Notes under the pieces: generated by a model
Seen by the model: the letters and a program-made list of their open reading frames with translations, nothing else
Told to the model about the DNA's origin: nothing
Databases searched by the model: none
Assembly (NCBI RefSeq): GCF_007860175.1
Contig: NZ_SJPX01000006.1
Span: 64,074-128,073 of the forward strand
Length of the DNA: 64,000 bases
DNA from: Rubripirellula reticaptiva
GTDB taxonomy: Bacteria > Planctomycetota > Planctomycetia > Pirellulales > Pirellulaceae
Direction of reading: 5' to 3'
Translations under genes and position numbers: made by a program
Part shown: one piece after another, positions 47,113-56,728 of the stretch
Layout: each line of letters opens with the position of its first letter
Numbering within the stretch: the first letter of the stretch is position 1

Positions 47113-49791
47113 ATGGCGAAAAAGAAGGCAACCAAGAAAGCGGCGACAAAAAAGTCGTCCGCTGAATCGACAAAGGCGTCTGCGAAAAAGCAGATCGACT
47201 CGTACGCGCACACGGACAAGAAACGAGCGAATAATCCGCCCGTCGGTTTGGTGACTTCAGACAGTGAGCCAGTTAGGCCAACGCGGAAGACCTACCAATA
47301 CGACCCACACCTTGATCCGCAATTGGTGTGGGCTGGCAAGGCCGAGCGAACGAGTTTCGATGTGCCAACCGTTTCATTGCACGTTCACGAGCGGATTGAT
47401 CCAAAGGCCATCATCGCCGCCGTGCGAACAAACGGCGATCGCGCCAAGCCGGGTGATGGTAGAAATCGGCAGATGTCCTTGTTCGAGGAGCCGGCCTCAT
47501 ATCTACCGCTCCGCGATGCGCTCGACTTCTACAAGCATCCGCACGGCTGGACCAATCGACTTGTCGCAGGCGATTCGATGCTGGTGATGAATAGTCTTCT
47601 GGAAAAGGAGGGCATGGCTGGCAAAGTTCAGATGATCTACCTCGACCCGCCTTACGGCATCCGATACGGATCAAACTTCCAGCCGTTTGTGAATAAAAGG
47701 AATGTTCAGGATTCTCGAGATGAAGACCTTACACAGGAACCGGAAATGCTGAAGGCGTTTCGTGATACCTGGGAGGTAGGCATTCATAGCTACCTCACCT
47801 ATCTGCGTGATCGCCTACTACTGTCTCGCGATTTGCTTACTGATACAGGAAGCGTATTTGTGCAAATTGGAGATGAGAACTTGCATCTTGTACGCGGGAT
47901 ACTTGATGAGGTTTTCGGCTCTAGAGCTTGTATCGGAACGATTAGCTTTGCAAAAACGGTTGGAGCAACATCAAAATATATTCCAGGTACGCTTGACTAT
48001 TTGGTTTGGTATGCAAAAGACCCACAAGTATGCCGATACCGTCCTCTATTCCGTTTGAAAGAAGCAGGTGGAGAAGGTGCAACTGCCTATACCCAAATTG
48101 AACTAAGCGATGGAACTCGCCGACGGATGACCAGCGAAGAGAAGTCGGGAATCGAAGATCTGCCGAAAGACGCTCGCATATTCACAACGGGGGACCTTAC
48201 ATCATCGCGGGTTCGCCCCGGACGTACAGGTTATTTTTCTATAAAGTTTGATGGAGAAGAATTTCTTCCACCTAAGCGCGAATGGAGCACTCATCGAGAC
48301 GGAGTCGAGCGACTTAAGTTGGCCAGCCGAATTGCACGCGCCGGGAGAGGCCTTGGCTACGTGCGATTCTTAGACGATTTTCCCGCAGTTCCTTTGACGA
48401 ATCTATGGTCGGACACTCTCGGTCAGAATCAATTTGGGGGTGACAAGCAGTACGTTGTGCAAACAGGATTGAACGTTGTTAAGAGATGCATGCTCATGAC
48501 AACGGACCCAGGTGATTTGGTTTTCGACCCTACTTGCGGGTCGGGCACAACAGCGTTTGTTGCCGAACAATGGGGGCGGCGTTGGATCACATGTGATACG
48601 TCCCGTGTTGCAATCACTCTCGCAAAGCAACGCCTAATGACAGCGGTTTTTGACTACTACACTCTAGCTCATCCCAACGAAGGTGTCGGGAGCGGATTCA
48701 AGTACAAGACTGTGCCGCACGTGACGCTGAAGTCGATTGCCAACAATCCTGAAATTGTTGAAGGAATGACACGTGAAGAGATTGATGCGGCTATTAAGAA
48801 ATACTCAGACCAGGAAACGCTCTACGATCAACCCGAAGTCGATCGCAGCAAGGCACGCGTGACTGGCCCATTCACTTATGAGGCAGTTCCCGCCATCAAC
48901 GTGCGCCCTATCGACGATCCAGATTCACATGGACCAATCGCTGACCCGATGCCCGCGGACCAGTCCATCACGCGCAGCGGTGCAACCTCGCGGCAAGACG
49001 AATGGCGTGACGAATTGGCTCGCACTGGTGTGCGTGGCAAAGGCGGCGCGAAGATTGAGTTTTCTCGTTTGGAGCCTTTGCCCGGCACTCGTTATTTGCA
49101 TGCAATTGGCGAGACCAGGGACAAGGAAGCTCGCGCCGTCGCGGTTTCTTTCGGTCCCGAACACGCACCGATGGAACAACGCCACGTCGAATTAGCGTGG
49201 GAAGAAGCTCGCGGCCTCTTGCCCAAGCCGGAAGTCTTGCTGTTCGCCTCGTTCCACTTCGATCCCGAAGCGGCCAAGGACATCGACGAGCTGGATCCAA
49301 AGAAAGCTGGGATGCAGTTTTTGAAGCTTCAAATGAACACGGACTTGTTGACGGACGACTTGAAGAAGAAGCGTTCAAGCAACGAGAGTTTCTGGCTGGT
49401 CGGACAGCCAGACGTTACCTTGCGAAAAATTCATCGCGGCCAAGACACCGGTTTGTGGGAAGTCGAGGTACATGGTTTCGATTATTACAACCCAGGCAAC
49501 GGCAAGATCGAATCGGGCGACACATCCCGTATTGCGATGTGGCTACTCGACACTGACTACGACGGCCGCAGTCTGCTGCCACGGCAGGTATTCTTCCCCA
49601 TGGCTGGCGAGAAGGATGGCTGGAGCCGGTTGTCAAAGAATTTGAAAGCCGAGATCGACGAAGACCTGATTGAAGCCTATCGAGGCACTGTCTCTCTGGC
49701 CTTCGACCTGGGCAAGAACCGTCGTATCGCCGCGAAGATTATCGACGATCGCGGGATCGAATGTCTAAAAATCATCAACGTAGAAAATTGA
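47113..49791 (+). CDS. Type III-like DNA methyltransferase (Mod)
   Basis: 892 residues. After a Lys/Ala-rich N-terminus, IYLDPPYGIRYGSNFQ near residue 177 is the catalytic DPPY, and VFDPTCGSGTTAFVAEQWGR near 471 is the SAM-binding motif; this order (catalytic before SAM) marks a beta-class adenine methyltransferase, as in type III Mod. The long C-terminal part is probably target recognition or Res contact. It is the first large gene of a five-gene run; the helicase-nuclease at 51656 is the probable Res partner. Confidence 0.9.
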   Translation: MAKKKATKKAATKKSSAESTKASAKKQIDSYAHTDKKRANNPPVGLVTSDSEPVRPTRKTYQYDPHLDPQLVWAGKAERTSFDVPTVSLHVHERIDPKAIIAAVRTNGDRAKPGDGRNRQMSLFEEPASYLPLRDALDFYKHPHGWTNRLVAGDSMLVMNSLLEKEGMAGKVQMIYLDPPYGIRYGSNFQPFVNKRNVQDSRDEDLTQEPEMLKAFRDTWEVGIHSYLTYLRDRLLLSRDLLTDTGSVFVQIGDENLHLVRGILDEVFGSRACIGTISFAKTVGATSKYIPGTLDYLVWYAKDPQVCRYRPLFRLKEAGGEGATAYTQIELSDGTRRRMTSEEKSGIEDLPKDARIFTTGDLTSSRVRPGRTGYFSIKFDGEEFLPPKREWSTHRDGVERLKLASRIARAGRGLGYVRFLDDFPAVPLTNLWSDTLGQNQFGGDKQYVVQTGLNVVKRCMLMTTDPGDLVFDPTCGSGTTAFVAEQWGRRWITCDTSRVAITLAKQRLMTAVFDYYTLAHPNEGVGSGFKYKTVPHVTLKSIANNPEIVEGMTREEIDAAIKKYSDQETLYDQPEVDRSKARVTGPFTYEAVPAINVRPIDDPDSHGPIADPMPADQSITRSGATSRQDEWRDELARTGVRGKGGAKIEFSRLEPLPGTRYLHAIGETRDKEARAVAVSFGPEHAPMEQRHVELAWEEARGLLPKPEVLLFASFHFDPEAAKDIDELDPKKAGMQFLKLQMNTDLLTDDLKKKRSSNESFWLVGQPDVTLRKIHRGQDTGLWEVEVHGFDYYNPGNGKIESGDTSRIAMWLLDTDYDGRSLLPRQVFFPMAGEKDGWSRLSKNLKAEIDEDLIEAYRGTVSLAFDLGKNRRIAAKIIDDRGIECLKIINVEN

Positions 49792-49803
49792 TGCCAGGGC
49801 AAA

Positions 49804-51114
49804 ATGTTAAAGCAAATTGAATTAGAGAATTTCAGAGCGTTTGATGAGCGGGTCTATCTACGTCTACGCCCAATCACGGTCCTGATAGGTCGCAATAGCG
49901 CTGGAAAGTCGACCCTCATTAAATTTCTGTTGATGTTGCAGCAGTCGCTGTCAACTTCGGACGAAGACTTTCTTCGTACGGACGGTGATCGAGTCAAGCT
50001 CGGAAATTTCGCGCAGTTGAAGAACTCGCGTCGAAAGGCTGGCAGCCTGAAATTCGATTTGGATTACGAAACTACTGACTTGCCTGACGCGAAGGAGATG
50101 GCTCTTTTTCTTGGTGCGCGTACAATCAAGCGACTGTCCGATCCGCTAACCAAAGAGATCAAACTACAACTCACGATCCCACTTGAGTCCGACATCTCGC
50201 ATGAGGAGGTCGCTCACGTGCGCGTCAGCGGCTTGGTCGCCTACCGATCTCGGAGCCGTATAGGTACTCATCGAGTAAAAGTAACGCTCGGTGACGAAAA
50301 AGTATTCGACGAGTTAGGACAACTTAGAAATCCGGAAGTCGGCCTACTTAAGTTTCCTGCTCGTTCATCGTCACCCGAAAAGGCGATTCTACGAGTTTTT
50401 TCAGATCGGTTTCTTTCTTCCATACGACATGAACTCTCGTCAATGCAACACTTAGAGGCGGTCCGTGAAGAATCGTCTCGAGTGATCCTGGTGTCCAATC
50501 CACCTGATGGCACAGTTGGGCAGCGTGGACAGTTTGCACTACCACATTTGCAATTACTCATGGCCAAGAAAGGGGAGGACGCTGACTTCGTCCAGACTCA
50601 TTTGGAGGCGGTTGCCGATGTCATTAATCTACGTTTCAAGTCGGCAGGTCGCGGATTTGTCGCGCACGCCACTGCGATGAATCGGCGGACGCAGATGGAA
50701 TCGTACCTTTCCGACTTTGGTTTTGGCGTTGGACAATGCTTGCCGATCATTGTCCAAGGTGCGATCGCTTCACCAGATACATTGCTGATGGTCGAACAGC
50801 CGGAGGCGCAATTGCACCCGACGGCACAACTCGCGATGGGTTCATACTTCGCCGATTTATGGAAGACGCGCGGCGTCCGTTCGCTAATCGAAACACATAG
50901 CTCTCAAATTATCCTGCGTTTGAGAACTCTTGTTGCCGAGGGAAGACTCGAGCCTTCCGATATCTCATTGGCCTTCGTCGATATCGATGAGAATAAGCGT
51001 CCCAGGATAACAAACTTAGACGTGGAGCCTGGCGGACGATTGCAAAAGGGACTGCCGATGGAGTTCTTTGGTGCGGATGTCCTTGAGAGCATGAAGCTGG
51101 GGGTCAAGAAATGA
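49804..51114 (+). CDS. AAA/ABC-type ATPase (DUF3696-like)
   Basis: 436 residues. LKQIELENFRAFDERVYLRL at the N-terminus, Walker A IGRNSAGKST near residue 29, and Walker B LLMVEQPEAQLHP near 328 followed by SLIETHSSQIILRL: an SMC/OLD-like ATPase with a DUF3696-type C-terminus. Members pair with nucleases in defence loci. It overlaps the PIN-like gene by 4 bases and sits between Mod and Res, so it probably forms a separate two-gene module. Confidence 0.85.
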   Translation: MLKQIELENFRAFDERVYLRLRPITVLIGRNSAGKSTLIKFLLMLQQSLSTSDEDFLRTDGDRVKLGNFAQLKNSRRKAGSLKFDLDYETTDLPDAKEMALFLGARTIKRLSDPLTKEIKLQLTIPLESDISHEEVAHVRVSGLVAYRSRSRIGTHRVKVTLGDEKVFDELGQLRNPEVGLLKFPARSSSPEKAILRVFSDRFLSSIRHELSSMQHLEAVREESSRVILVSNPPDGTVGQRGQFALPHLQLLMAKKGEDADFVQTHLEAVADVINLRFKSAGRGFVAHATAMNRRTQMESYLSDFGFGVGQCLPIIVQGAIASPDTLLMVEQPEAQLHPTAQLAMGSYFADLWKTRGVRSLIETHSSQIILRLRTLVAEGRLEPSDISLAFVDIDENKRPRITNLDVEPGGRLQKGLPMEFFGADVLESMKLGVKK

Positions 51115-51656
51115 GCTGGCCACCAGGCAATCAAATTTTAATCGACACTAATGTGTTTAAGCATCTGTGTGATAAGAATGCCAAATACAATCCAGATGGG
51201 AACGTTGATAATCTGCTGTCGCGGCTACTTACGAGTGGCTGTCGACTGATTGTTGACGACCAAAACCTATTTCGAGAAGAGTTTGAACGAATCGTCGCAC
51301 CGCAATTCGAGAGAGAGTTCGAAACTGAGCGAGAGGTTTACTTGCTTCGATACTGGGCCGACATCGGCAATCAAGATGAACAGGAAATCAAGAAGAACCA
51401 AGATCTAATCAAGGCGATTAGGCGAGTCATAATTGAGAATGAACGAACTGACATTGCGTACGTGTACTTAGCGTTTACGCACGGACGTGTTCTCGTTTCA
51501 AACGACGGTAATCATATAGTCCTCGGGCCACCAGCAAAGCAGCCAAGAGACGGTGATCGACGTACCAGATTAAGAAAGTACGCCAAAAGGCACATGAAGA
51601 AAGGCTGCGCAGTCTTGTTCTCCTATGAAGCGAATGCTTGCTTGGAGCCTATCTAA
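51111..51656 (+). CDS. PIN-like nuclease
   Basis: 181 residues. ILIDTNVFKHLCDKN provides the first PIN Asp, FREEFERI a middle acidic residue, and RTDIAYVYLAFTHGRVLVSNDGNHI the last two Asp. A PIN-fold RNase or DNase is expected. It overlaps both neighbours (by 4 bases upstream and 1 base downstream), so it is tightly coupled to the ATPase, which may gate it. Confidence 0.75.
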   Translation: MSWPPGNQILIDTNVFKHLCDKNAKYNPDGNVDNLLSRLLTSGCRLIVDDQNLFREEFERIVAPQFEREFETEREVYLLRYWADIGNQDEQEIKKNQDLIKAIRRVIIENERTDIAYVYLAFTHGRVLVSNDGNHIVLGPPAKQPRDGDRRTRLRKYAKRHMKKGCAVLFSYEANACLEPI

Positions 51657-54481
51657 TGCCTAAACGTAAGAATCGCTTAGGCGCTGGCGACCTGATCCTG
51701 AACACGCCTTTCGTTGAACCCGAACGTTACTGGAGTTACGATCGCCAGTACATGATCTTCACTCAAATCGAAGGTCGCAGGCCTGCGGGCTATGTCGTGG
51801 CTACTCCGAACGTTCAGGGGTTCAACGATCCGGGACAGTTTGTTGAACTGGAGCTGGTCAATCAGATCCGCCCGCGTGTTAAGGAATGGCGGGAAGCGAA
51901 CTACCCCGGCGCGACTGGAATCACGCGCCGCTTGCTGGAACACTGGTACGATCCCGACCAACGCGAGGGGATGCGGTTCTTTTTTTGCCAACTTGAAGCG
52001 ATTGAGACACTGATCTGGCTAACCGAAGCCACCGAGGCCGATAAGCAGGGGATCGACATCCCTAGCGATGGTGGGCCGTTTCCTCGCCTATGTGCCAAAA
52101 TGGCCACGGGTAGCGGAAAGACGATCGTGATGGCGATGGTGATCGCATGGCAAACACTCAACAGAGTGACGTACTCGCAGGATTCGCGTTACTCCAAACA
52201 CATCTTAGCAATCGCACCGGGTCTGACGGTTCGCAACCGCCTCGCGGTGCTCGTCCCCGATTCACCCGGCAACTACTTTGATCTCTTTCAAATCGTTCCA
52301 CCAGCTCTGTACGACAAACTGCGACAGGCCAAGGTGGTGATTCATAATTGGCACAAGCTGGGCTGGGATACTGACGAACAGATTGCGAAGCGAAGAAGTG
52401 TCGACAAGCGAGGCGCGAAGAGCGATGAGGCGTACACACGAGAAGTCCTCGGTGAAATGGCGGCAGCTCGTAATCTGATCGTTCTCAATGACGAGGCTCA
52501 CCATGCTTGGCGAGTGCCGGCTGGTTCATCGGTGCAAGGTGTTTCCAAAGATGATTTGGATTCGGCGACTAAATGGATCGAGGGGTTGGACCGGATTCAC
52601 CGCTCCCGCAATCTCGTTCATTGCTTCGATTTTTCGGCGACGCCATATACGCCGTCGGGAAAGAAGAGTAGCGAGGACGCACTATTCGGATGGATCACCA
52701 GTGACTTTGGGTTGAACGATGCAATCGAATCGGGGCTGGTGAAGACTCCACGCGTTGTCGTGCGTGACAACGGAAAGTTAGATGCGGAGTACAAGAGTCG
52801 CTTCTACCACTTGTACCGTGACGATGACGTACAAGACGACTTCAATCGCAAGGCTCTCCCGCACGAGCCGTTGCCAGATATTGTCACTCAGGCTTACACG
52901 CTTCTCGGACAAGATTGGCTTGAGACACGCAAGGACTGGGAAAGCGTGGGGCATCCGGTGCCTCCGGTGTTGATAACAGTGGCCAACCGAACCGAAACTG
53001 CTGCGAGAATTAAGTACGCTTTTGATCATGAGAAGATCCTCATCACGGAGTTGTGTGATCCTGATCGAACGTTGCACATCGACTCCAGCGTGCTGAAGAA
53101 AGCTGAGTCGCAAGATCAGGCCACCGAACTAACACGTCCGCCAAGCGATGATGATGACGACGGGACCGCAAAGCCGCTTACGAAGCAACAACAAGCCGAG
53201 CTGCTTCGCTTGCAGGTAGATACGGTTGGCCAGGTAGGTAGACCCGGTGAACAATTGCAGAACGTAATTTCCGTCGGCATGTTGTCAGAGGGATGGGATG
53301 CGAAGACGGTAACCCACGTGATGGGGCTACGAGCGTTTTCGAGCCAACTGTTGTGTGAGCAGGTTGTTGGACGTGGCTTGCGACGGACTTCGTACGACAT
53401 CAATCCAGAAACTGGGCAGTTTGAGCCGGAGTACGTGAATATTTTTGGCGTACCGTTCACATTTTTGCCGCATGAGGAGGGCGACGATACTCCTCCGCCA
53501 CCACCCAAGCCTAAGACGCTCGTCGAACCTATTCGTGAACGCGAGCAAGAGTTTGGCATCACTTGGCCGAACGTCATCCGCATTGAACACGAGTATTCGC
53601 CTGAGTTGCATTTGGAGATCGCGAACGTTCCTGCTTTGGAGCTGAATCCGCGAGATACGCCGACTCACGCGGAATTGGCGGCGATCCTGGAAGGAAAGCC
53701 GAACATGGACGCGCTTTCTGAAATTGACTTGCGTAAACTTGGCGAGCGCCATCGATTACAGACAGTAGTGTTCAAGATGGCGCGAGATGTATTCGAGCAG
53801 ATGCAGCCGAGTTGGAACGGAACACGAGAATCGCTTCTCTCGCAAGTCATCTCGATCGTTGACCGAGTCCTGCGTTCAGATCGTGTTCGCGCAAATAGTG
53901 AAAGCTACAATGAAGATCCATTGAAACGTCGAATTCTGCTGATCTTAAACATGAATCGGATCGTCCAACACATTTGGGAAGCCATTCGATTTGAGAATAC
54001 AATGCGATTGACACCTGTTTTCGATTCGCATCGGCCACTGCTCAGCACGTCCGACATGCGACCTTGGTTTACTTCACGTCCCTGCGAAGTGACAAAGCGA
54101 TCACACATCAATGTCGCCGTGTATGACAGCACCTGGGAAGGATCGGAAGCCTTTGAACTCGATCATTCCGAACTGGTGAATTCCTGGGTAAAGAACGATC
54201 ATCTTGGGTTTGAAATTCTTTATGTGTATCGTGGCGTCGTGCGAAAGTATCGGCCGGACTTTTTGGTCCGTTTGGAGTGCGGAACGATGCTGATTATCGA
54301 GACGAAAGGTCAGGAGACTGACGAGTCGAAGGCCAAGCACCTTTTCTTGGACCAATGGGTCAAGGCAATCAATCAATCTCAAAGTTTTGGGTTCTGGGCT
54401 TGGACGTTGGTGAACGATTCAGCGAAAATTGGTTGGCATTTGGACGAATTTGCAGTGCCGAATCAGATCTCAAGTTGGTGA
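51656..54481 (+). CDS. Type III-like restriction subunit (Res), SF2 helicase-nuclease
   Basis: 941 residues from the ATG at 51656, which overlaps the previous stop. Helicase motifs: KMATGSGKTIVMAM near 148 (I), LNDEAHHAW near 278 (II, DEAH), FDFSATPYTPSG (III) and QVVGRGLRR (VI). The C-terminus has YRPDFLVRLECGTMLIIETKG, a PD-(D/E)xK nuclease core (PDF...ETK) near 867-881. This is the Res-type translocase that cleaves unmethylated DNA with its Mod partner. Confidence 0.9.
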   Translation: MPKRKNRLGAGDLILNTPFVEPERYWSYDRQYMIFTQIEGRRPAGYVVATPNVQGFNDPGQFVELELVNQIRPRVKEWREANYPGATGITRRLLEHWYDPDQREGMRFFFCQLEAIETLIWLTEATEADKQGIDIPSDGGPFPRLCAKMATGSGKTIVMAMVIAWQTLNRVTYSQDSRYSKHILAIAPGLTVRNRLAVLVPDSPGNYFDLFQIVPPALYDKLRQAKVVIHNWHKLGWDTDEQIAKRRSVDKRGAKSDEAYTREVLGEMAAARNLIVLNDEAHHAWRVPAGSSVQGVSKDDLDSATKWIEGLDRIHRSRNLVHCFDFSATPYTPSGKKSSEDALFGWITSDFGLNDAIESGLVKTPRVVVRDNGKLDAEYKSRFYHLYRDDDVQDDFNRKALPHEPLPDIVTQAYTLLGQDWLETRKDWESVGHPVPPVLITVANRTETAARIKYAFDHEKILITELCDPDRTLHIDSSVLKKAESQDQATELTRPPSDDDDDGTAKPLTKQQQAELLRLQVDTVGQVGRPGEQLQNVISVGMLSEGWDAKTVTHVMGLRAFSSQLLCEQVVGRGLRRTSYDINPETGQFEPEYVNIFGVPFTFLPHEEGDDTPPPPPKPKTLVEPIREREQEFGITWPNVIRIEHEYSPELHLEIANVPALELNPRDTPTHAELAAILEGKPNMDALSEIDLRKLGERHRLQTVVFKMARDVFEQMQPSWNGTRESLLSQVISIVDRVLRSDRVRANSESYNEDPLKRRILLILNMNRIVQHIWEAIRFENTMRLTPVFDSHRPLLSTSDMRPWFTSRPCEVTKRSHINVAVYDSTWEGSEAFELDHSELVNSWVKNDHLGFEILYVYRGVVRKYRPDFLVRLECGTMLIIETKGQETDESKAKHLFLDQWVKAINQSQSFGFWAWTLVNDSAKIGWHLDEFAVPNQISSW

Positions 54482-54579
54482 AGTATTGATGAGGTGACTT
54501 GGTTGTTGGAAAATATCGCATGTCCGTGACCAGACGTGTCATGGCGAAGCGGTATTCTGTTCTCCTGGAGGAGACAAAA

Positions 54580-55404
54580 ATGTCAGAAATTGAGTGGACC
54601 GACGAAACCTGGAATCCGGTGACGGGCTGTACGCAGATCAGTCCCGGTTGCGAGAATTGCTATGCATTGCGGATGTCTCGCCGATTGCAGGCCATGGGAC
54701 AACCCAACTACCGCAACGGTTTTGAGTTGACGACGCACGACCACGTCCTGGACAAACCGCTGTCATGGCGGAGTCCCCGAAAAGTGTTCGTGAACTCGAT
54801 GAGCGATTTGTTTCATCGCGATGTGCCGATCGAGTTTGTCGAGCGCGTGCTGGATGTTTGCCGCCGTGCTCATTGGCACCAGTTTCAAATTCTAACGAAA
54901 CGCTCGCAGCGATTGGCCAAGATTGCCAGCAAACTTGATTGGCCGACGAATGTCTGGATGGGTGTAAGCGTGGAGTCGCAGTCGTACACTTTTCGTGTCG
55001 ACCATTTGCGGGAAGTTCCCGCTGAGGTTCGCTTCGTTTCATTTGAGCCTCTGATTGGTCCGGTCAATCAGGTAGATCTGCGAGGTATCCATTGGGCAAT
55101 CGTTGGAGGTGAAAGTGGCCCGGGAGCGCGTCCTTCACACCCGGATTGGTTTCGGCGATTGCGAGATATCTGTGAGAAATCGGATACCGCATTTTTCTTT
55201 AAGCAATACGGCGATTACGCCCCGGCTCCCGCGGGTACTGACGAAAAACGACTAGTTCGGATCGGCAAAATGGGTAACATCCGCGACCCTGAAGATTCAA
55301 AGCAACGAAAAACGGATGCTACTGTCGTCCGAATGGGCAAGGGCCGTGCTGGCCGAACACTGGACGGTAAAACGTGGGATGCATATCCTATTGAGGTTAG
55401 CTAA
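54580..55404 (+). CDS. DUF5131 / phage Gp37-Gp68 family three-Cys protein
   Basis: 274 residues; the ATG at 54580 follows GGAGGAGA. SEIEWTDETWNPVTGCTQIS at the start and CENCYA after it give the C-x6-C-x2-C cluster of the Gp37/Gp68 family, thought to be radical-SAM-like. WAIVGGESGPGARPSHPDWF and FFFKQYG are further family hallmarks. The next gene is its standard neighbour, TcmP. Function of the pair is not established; it is often found with defence genes and phages. Confidence 0.9.
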   Translation: MSEIEWTDETWNPVTGCTQISPGCENCYALRMSRRLQAMGQPNYRNGFELTTHDHVLDKPLSWRSPRKVFVNSMSDLFHRDVPIEFVERVLDVCRRAHWHQFQILTKRSQRLAKIASKLDWPTNVWMGVSVESQSYTFRVDHLREVPAEVRFVSFEPLIGPVNQVDLRGIHWAIVGGESGPGARPSHPDWFRRLRDICEKSDTAFFFKQYGDYAPAPAGTDEKRLVRIGKMGNIRDPEDSKQRKTDATVVRMGKGRAGRTLDGKTWDAYPIEVS

Positions 55405-55433
55405 ACAGCCATCTAAACGAACCGGAGGGAATC

Positions 55434-56687
55434 GTGGTCAAATCCAAGGACGCTTTTTCATGGACAGACGGCAAACGGCCCGTCTGCCCAATCCATAGCC
55501 AAGTGAAACTAGATATTCTTCGGAGTTACATTGAGGCGTATTTTTCTACGGTCGCCGCAAACCCAGTCATTCCCGCCGTCAACATTCATTTTGTGGACGC
55601 TTTTGCTGGCGGAGGAATCTTCACGGATCCGATTACGCGAGGACCGATTTCCGGCTCGCCGTTCGTAATGCTCAACACAGTTCACGGATCACAACAGACG
55701 ATCAATGCTGGTCGAACTACGAATAAGTTGGAGATCCGCGCCAAATACCATTTTGCAGATTTGAGTCGCTCTGCGATCAGTGAGCTAACTCGTGGCATTC
55801 AAGCATCCGAGTACGCGCCGCTTCTTGGCACCGGTGATATTCAAGTTGATCGTATGGCCTTTGATGAGTACTTGCCGCGTTTGCTGCAACGTATTCCTTC
55901 GCACGAGAAGACAAAAGCGATTTTCTTCCTGGATCAATGCGGCTGGAATATCGCTACGTTAGATCATTGCAACGCGATCCTCCGGCATCTGCCGAAGGCT
56001 GAGATCATTTGGAACATCAGCGTCGAATCATTGGCTATGTTTGCGAACGACAATCCTGACTTCCGTAAGGGTATTAAGCGATTTGGAGTCGATCTTGGTG
56101 ATGCGTTTACGAACCAAGCGTCCTTCAATCATTTCAGCGATTGGCGAAAAGCGCTAGTTGCAATTTTTCTCGATGCAATTCGCAAGGGGTGCGTCGCAAA
56201 ATACGTCAGTCCTTTCATGGTGCAACATGATGGCTGGGGTTACTGGCTTTTGCATCTCAGCAATCATCCCCAAGCCAACAACGTAATGAAAGCGACGCAC
56301 TGGCTTCATCAAAACAATTCACTGCACGAGGGTTTTGCTGGCTTGAAGATGCTCGAATTCAATCGAAATAACTTCAATCAAGCAACGATGTTCCGTTTCG
56401 ATCAAGCCGCTTCCGAAGCGACTCAGGAAGCGTTGGTGGAACAGTTATGCCCAAGAATCAGCGAAATGGGTGGTGAAACGACCGTCGAGCAATTGATCGA
56501 ATCCGTCGCGAACGAAACTCCAGCGGACCGAAGCAGGCTATATTTGGCGCTGGATGCGCTACGATCTGATGGCGAGCTTCGCATACGCGGGCCCAAAGAT
56601 GAGAAGCGACAAAAGACTCCTCAGTCGCAAAACGACAGACTGATTCTTAACACTACTAAGCAACGATTCTTTGTCGGCTTCGGCTGA
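55434..56687 (+). CDS. tcmP: Three-Cys-motif partner protein (TcmP)
   Basis: 417 residues from a GTG behind GGAGGG. HSQVKLDILRSYIEAYF and IHFVDAFAGGGIF are typical of TcmP; the latter resembles a methyltransferase SAM loop. AIFFLDQCGWNIATLDHCNA and the C-terminal winged-helix-like region (ETTVEQLIESVANETPADR) follow. TcmP genes are named for their link to the three-Cys DUF5131 gene, which is directly upstream here. Confidence 0.9.
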   Translation: MVKSKDAFSWTDGKRPVCPIHSQVKLDILRSYIEAYFSTVAANPVIPAVNIHFVDAFAGGGIFTDPITRGPISGSPFVMLNTVHGSQQTINAGRTTNKLEIRAKYHFADLSRSAISELTRGIQASEYAPLLGTGDIQVDRMAFDEYLPRLLQRIPSHEKTKAIFFLDQCGWNIATLDHCNAILRHLPKAEIIWNISVESLAMFANDNPDFRKGIKRFGVDLGDAFTNQASFNHFSDWRKALVAIFLDAIRKGCVAKYVSPFMVQHDGWGYWLLHLSNHPQANNVMKATHWLHQNNSLHEGFAGLKMLEFNRNNFNQATMFRFDQAASEATQEALVEQLCPRISEMGGETTVEQLIESVANETPADRSRLYLALDALRSDGELRIRGPKDEKRQKTPQSQNDRLILNTTKQRFFVGFG

Positions 56688-56728
56688 TACCAATTCGTGC
56701 TGGAAGTGGCAAACGAACATCGTCGAAC

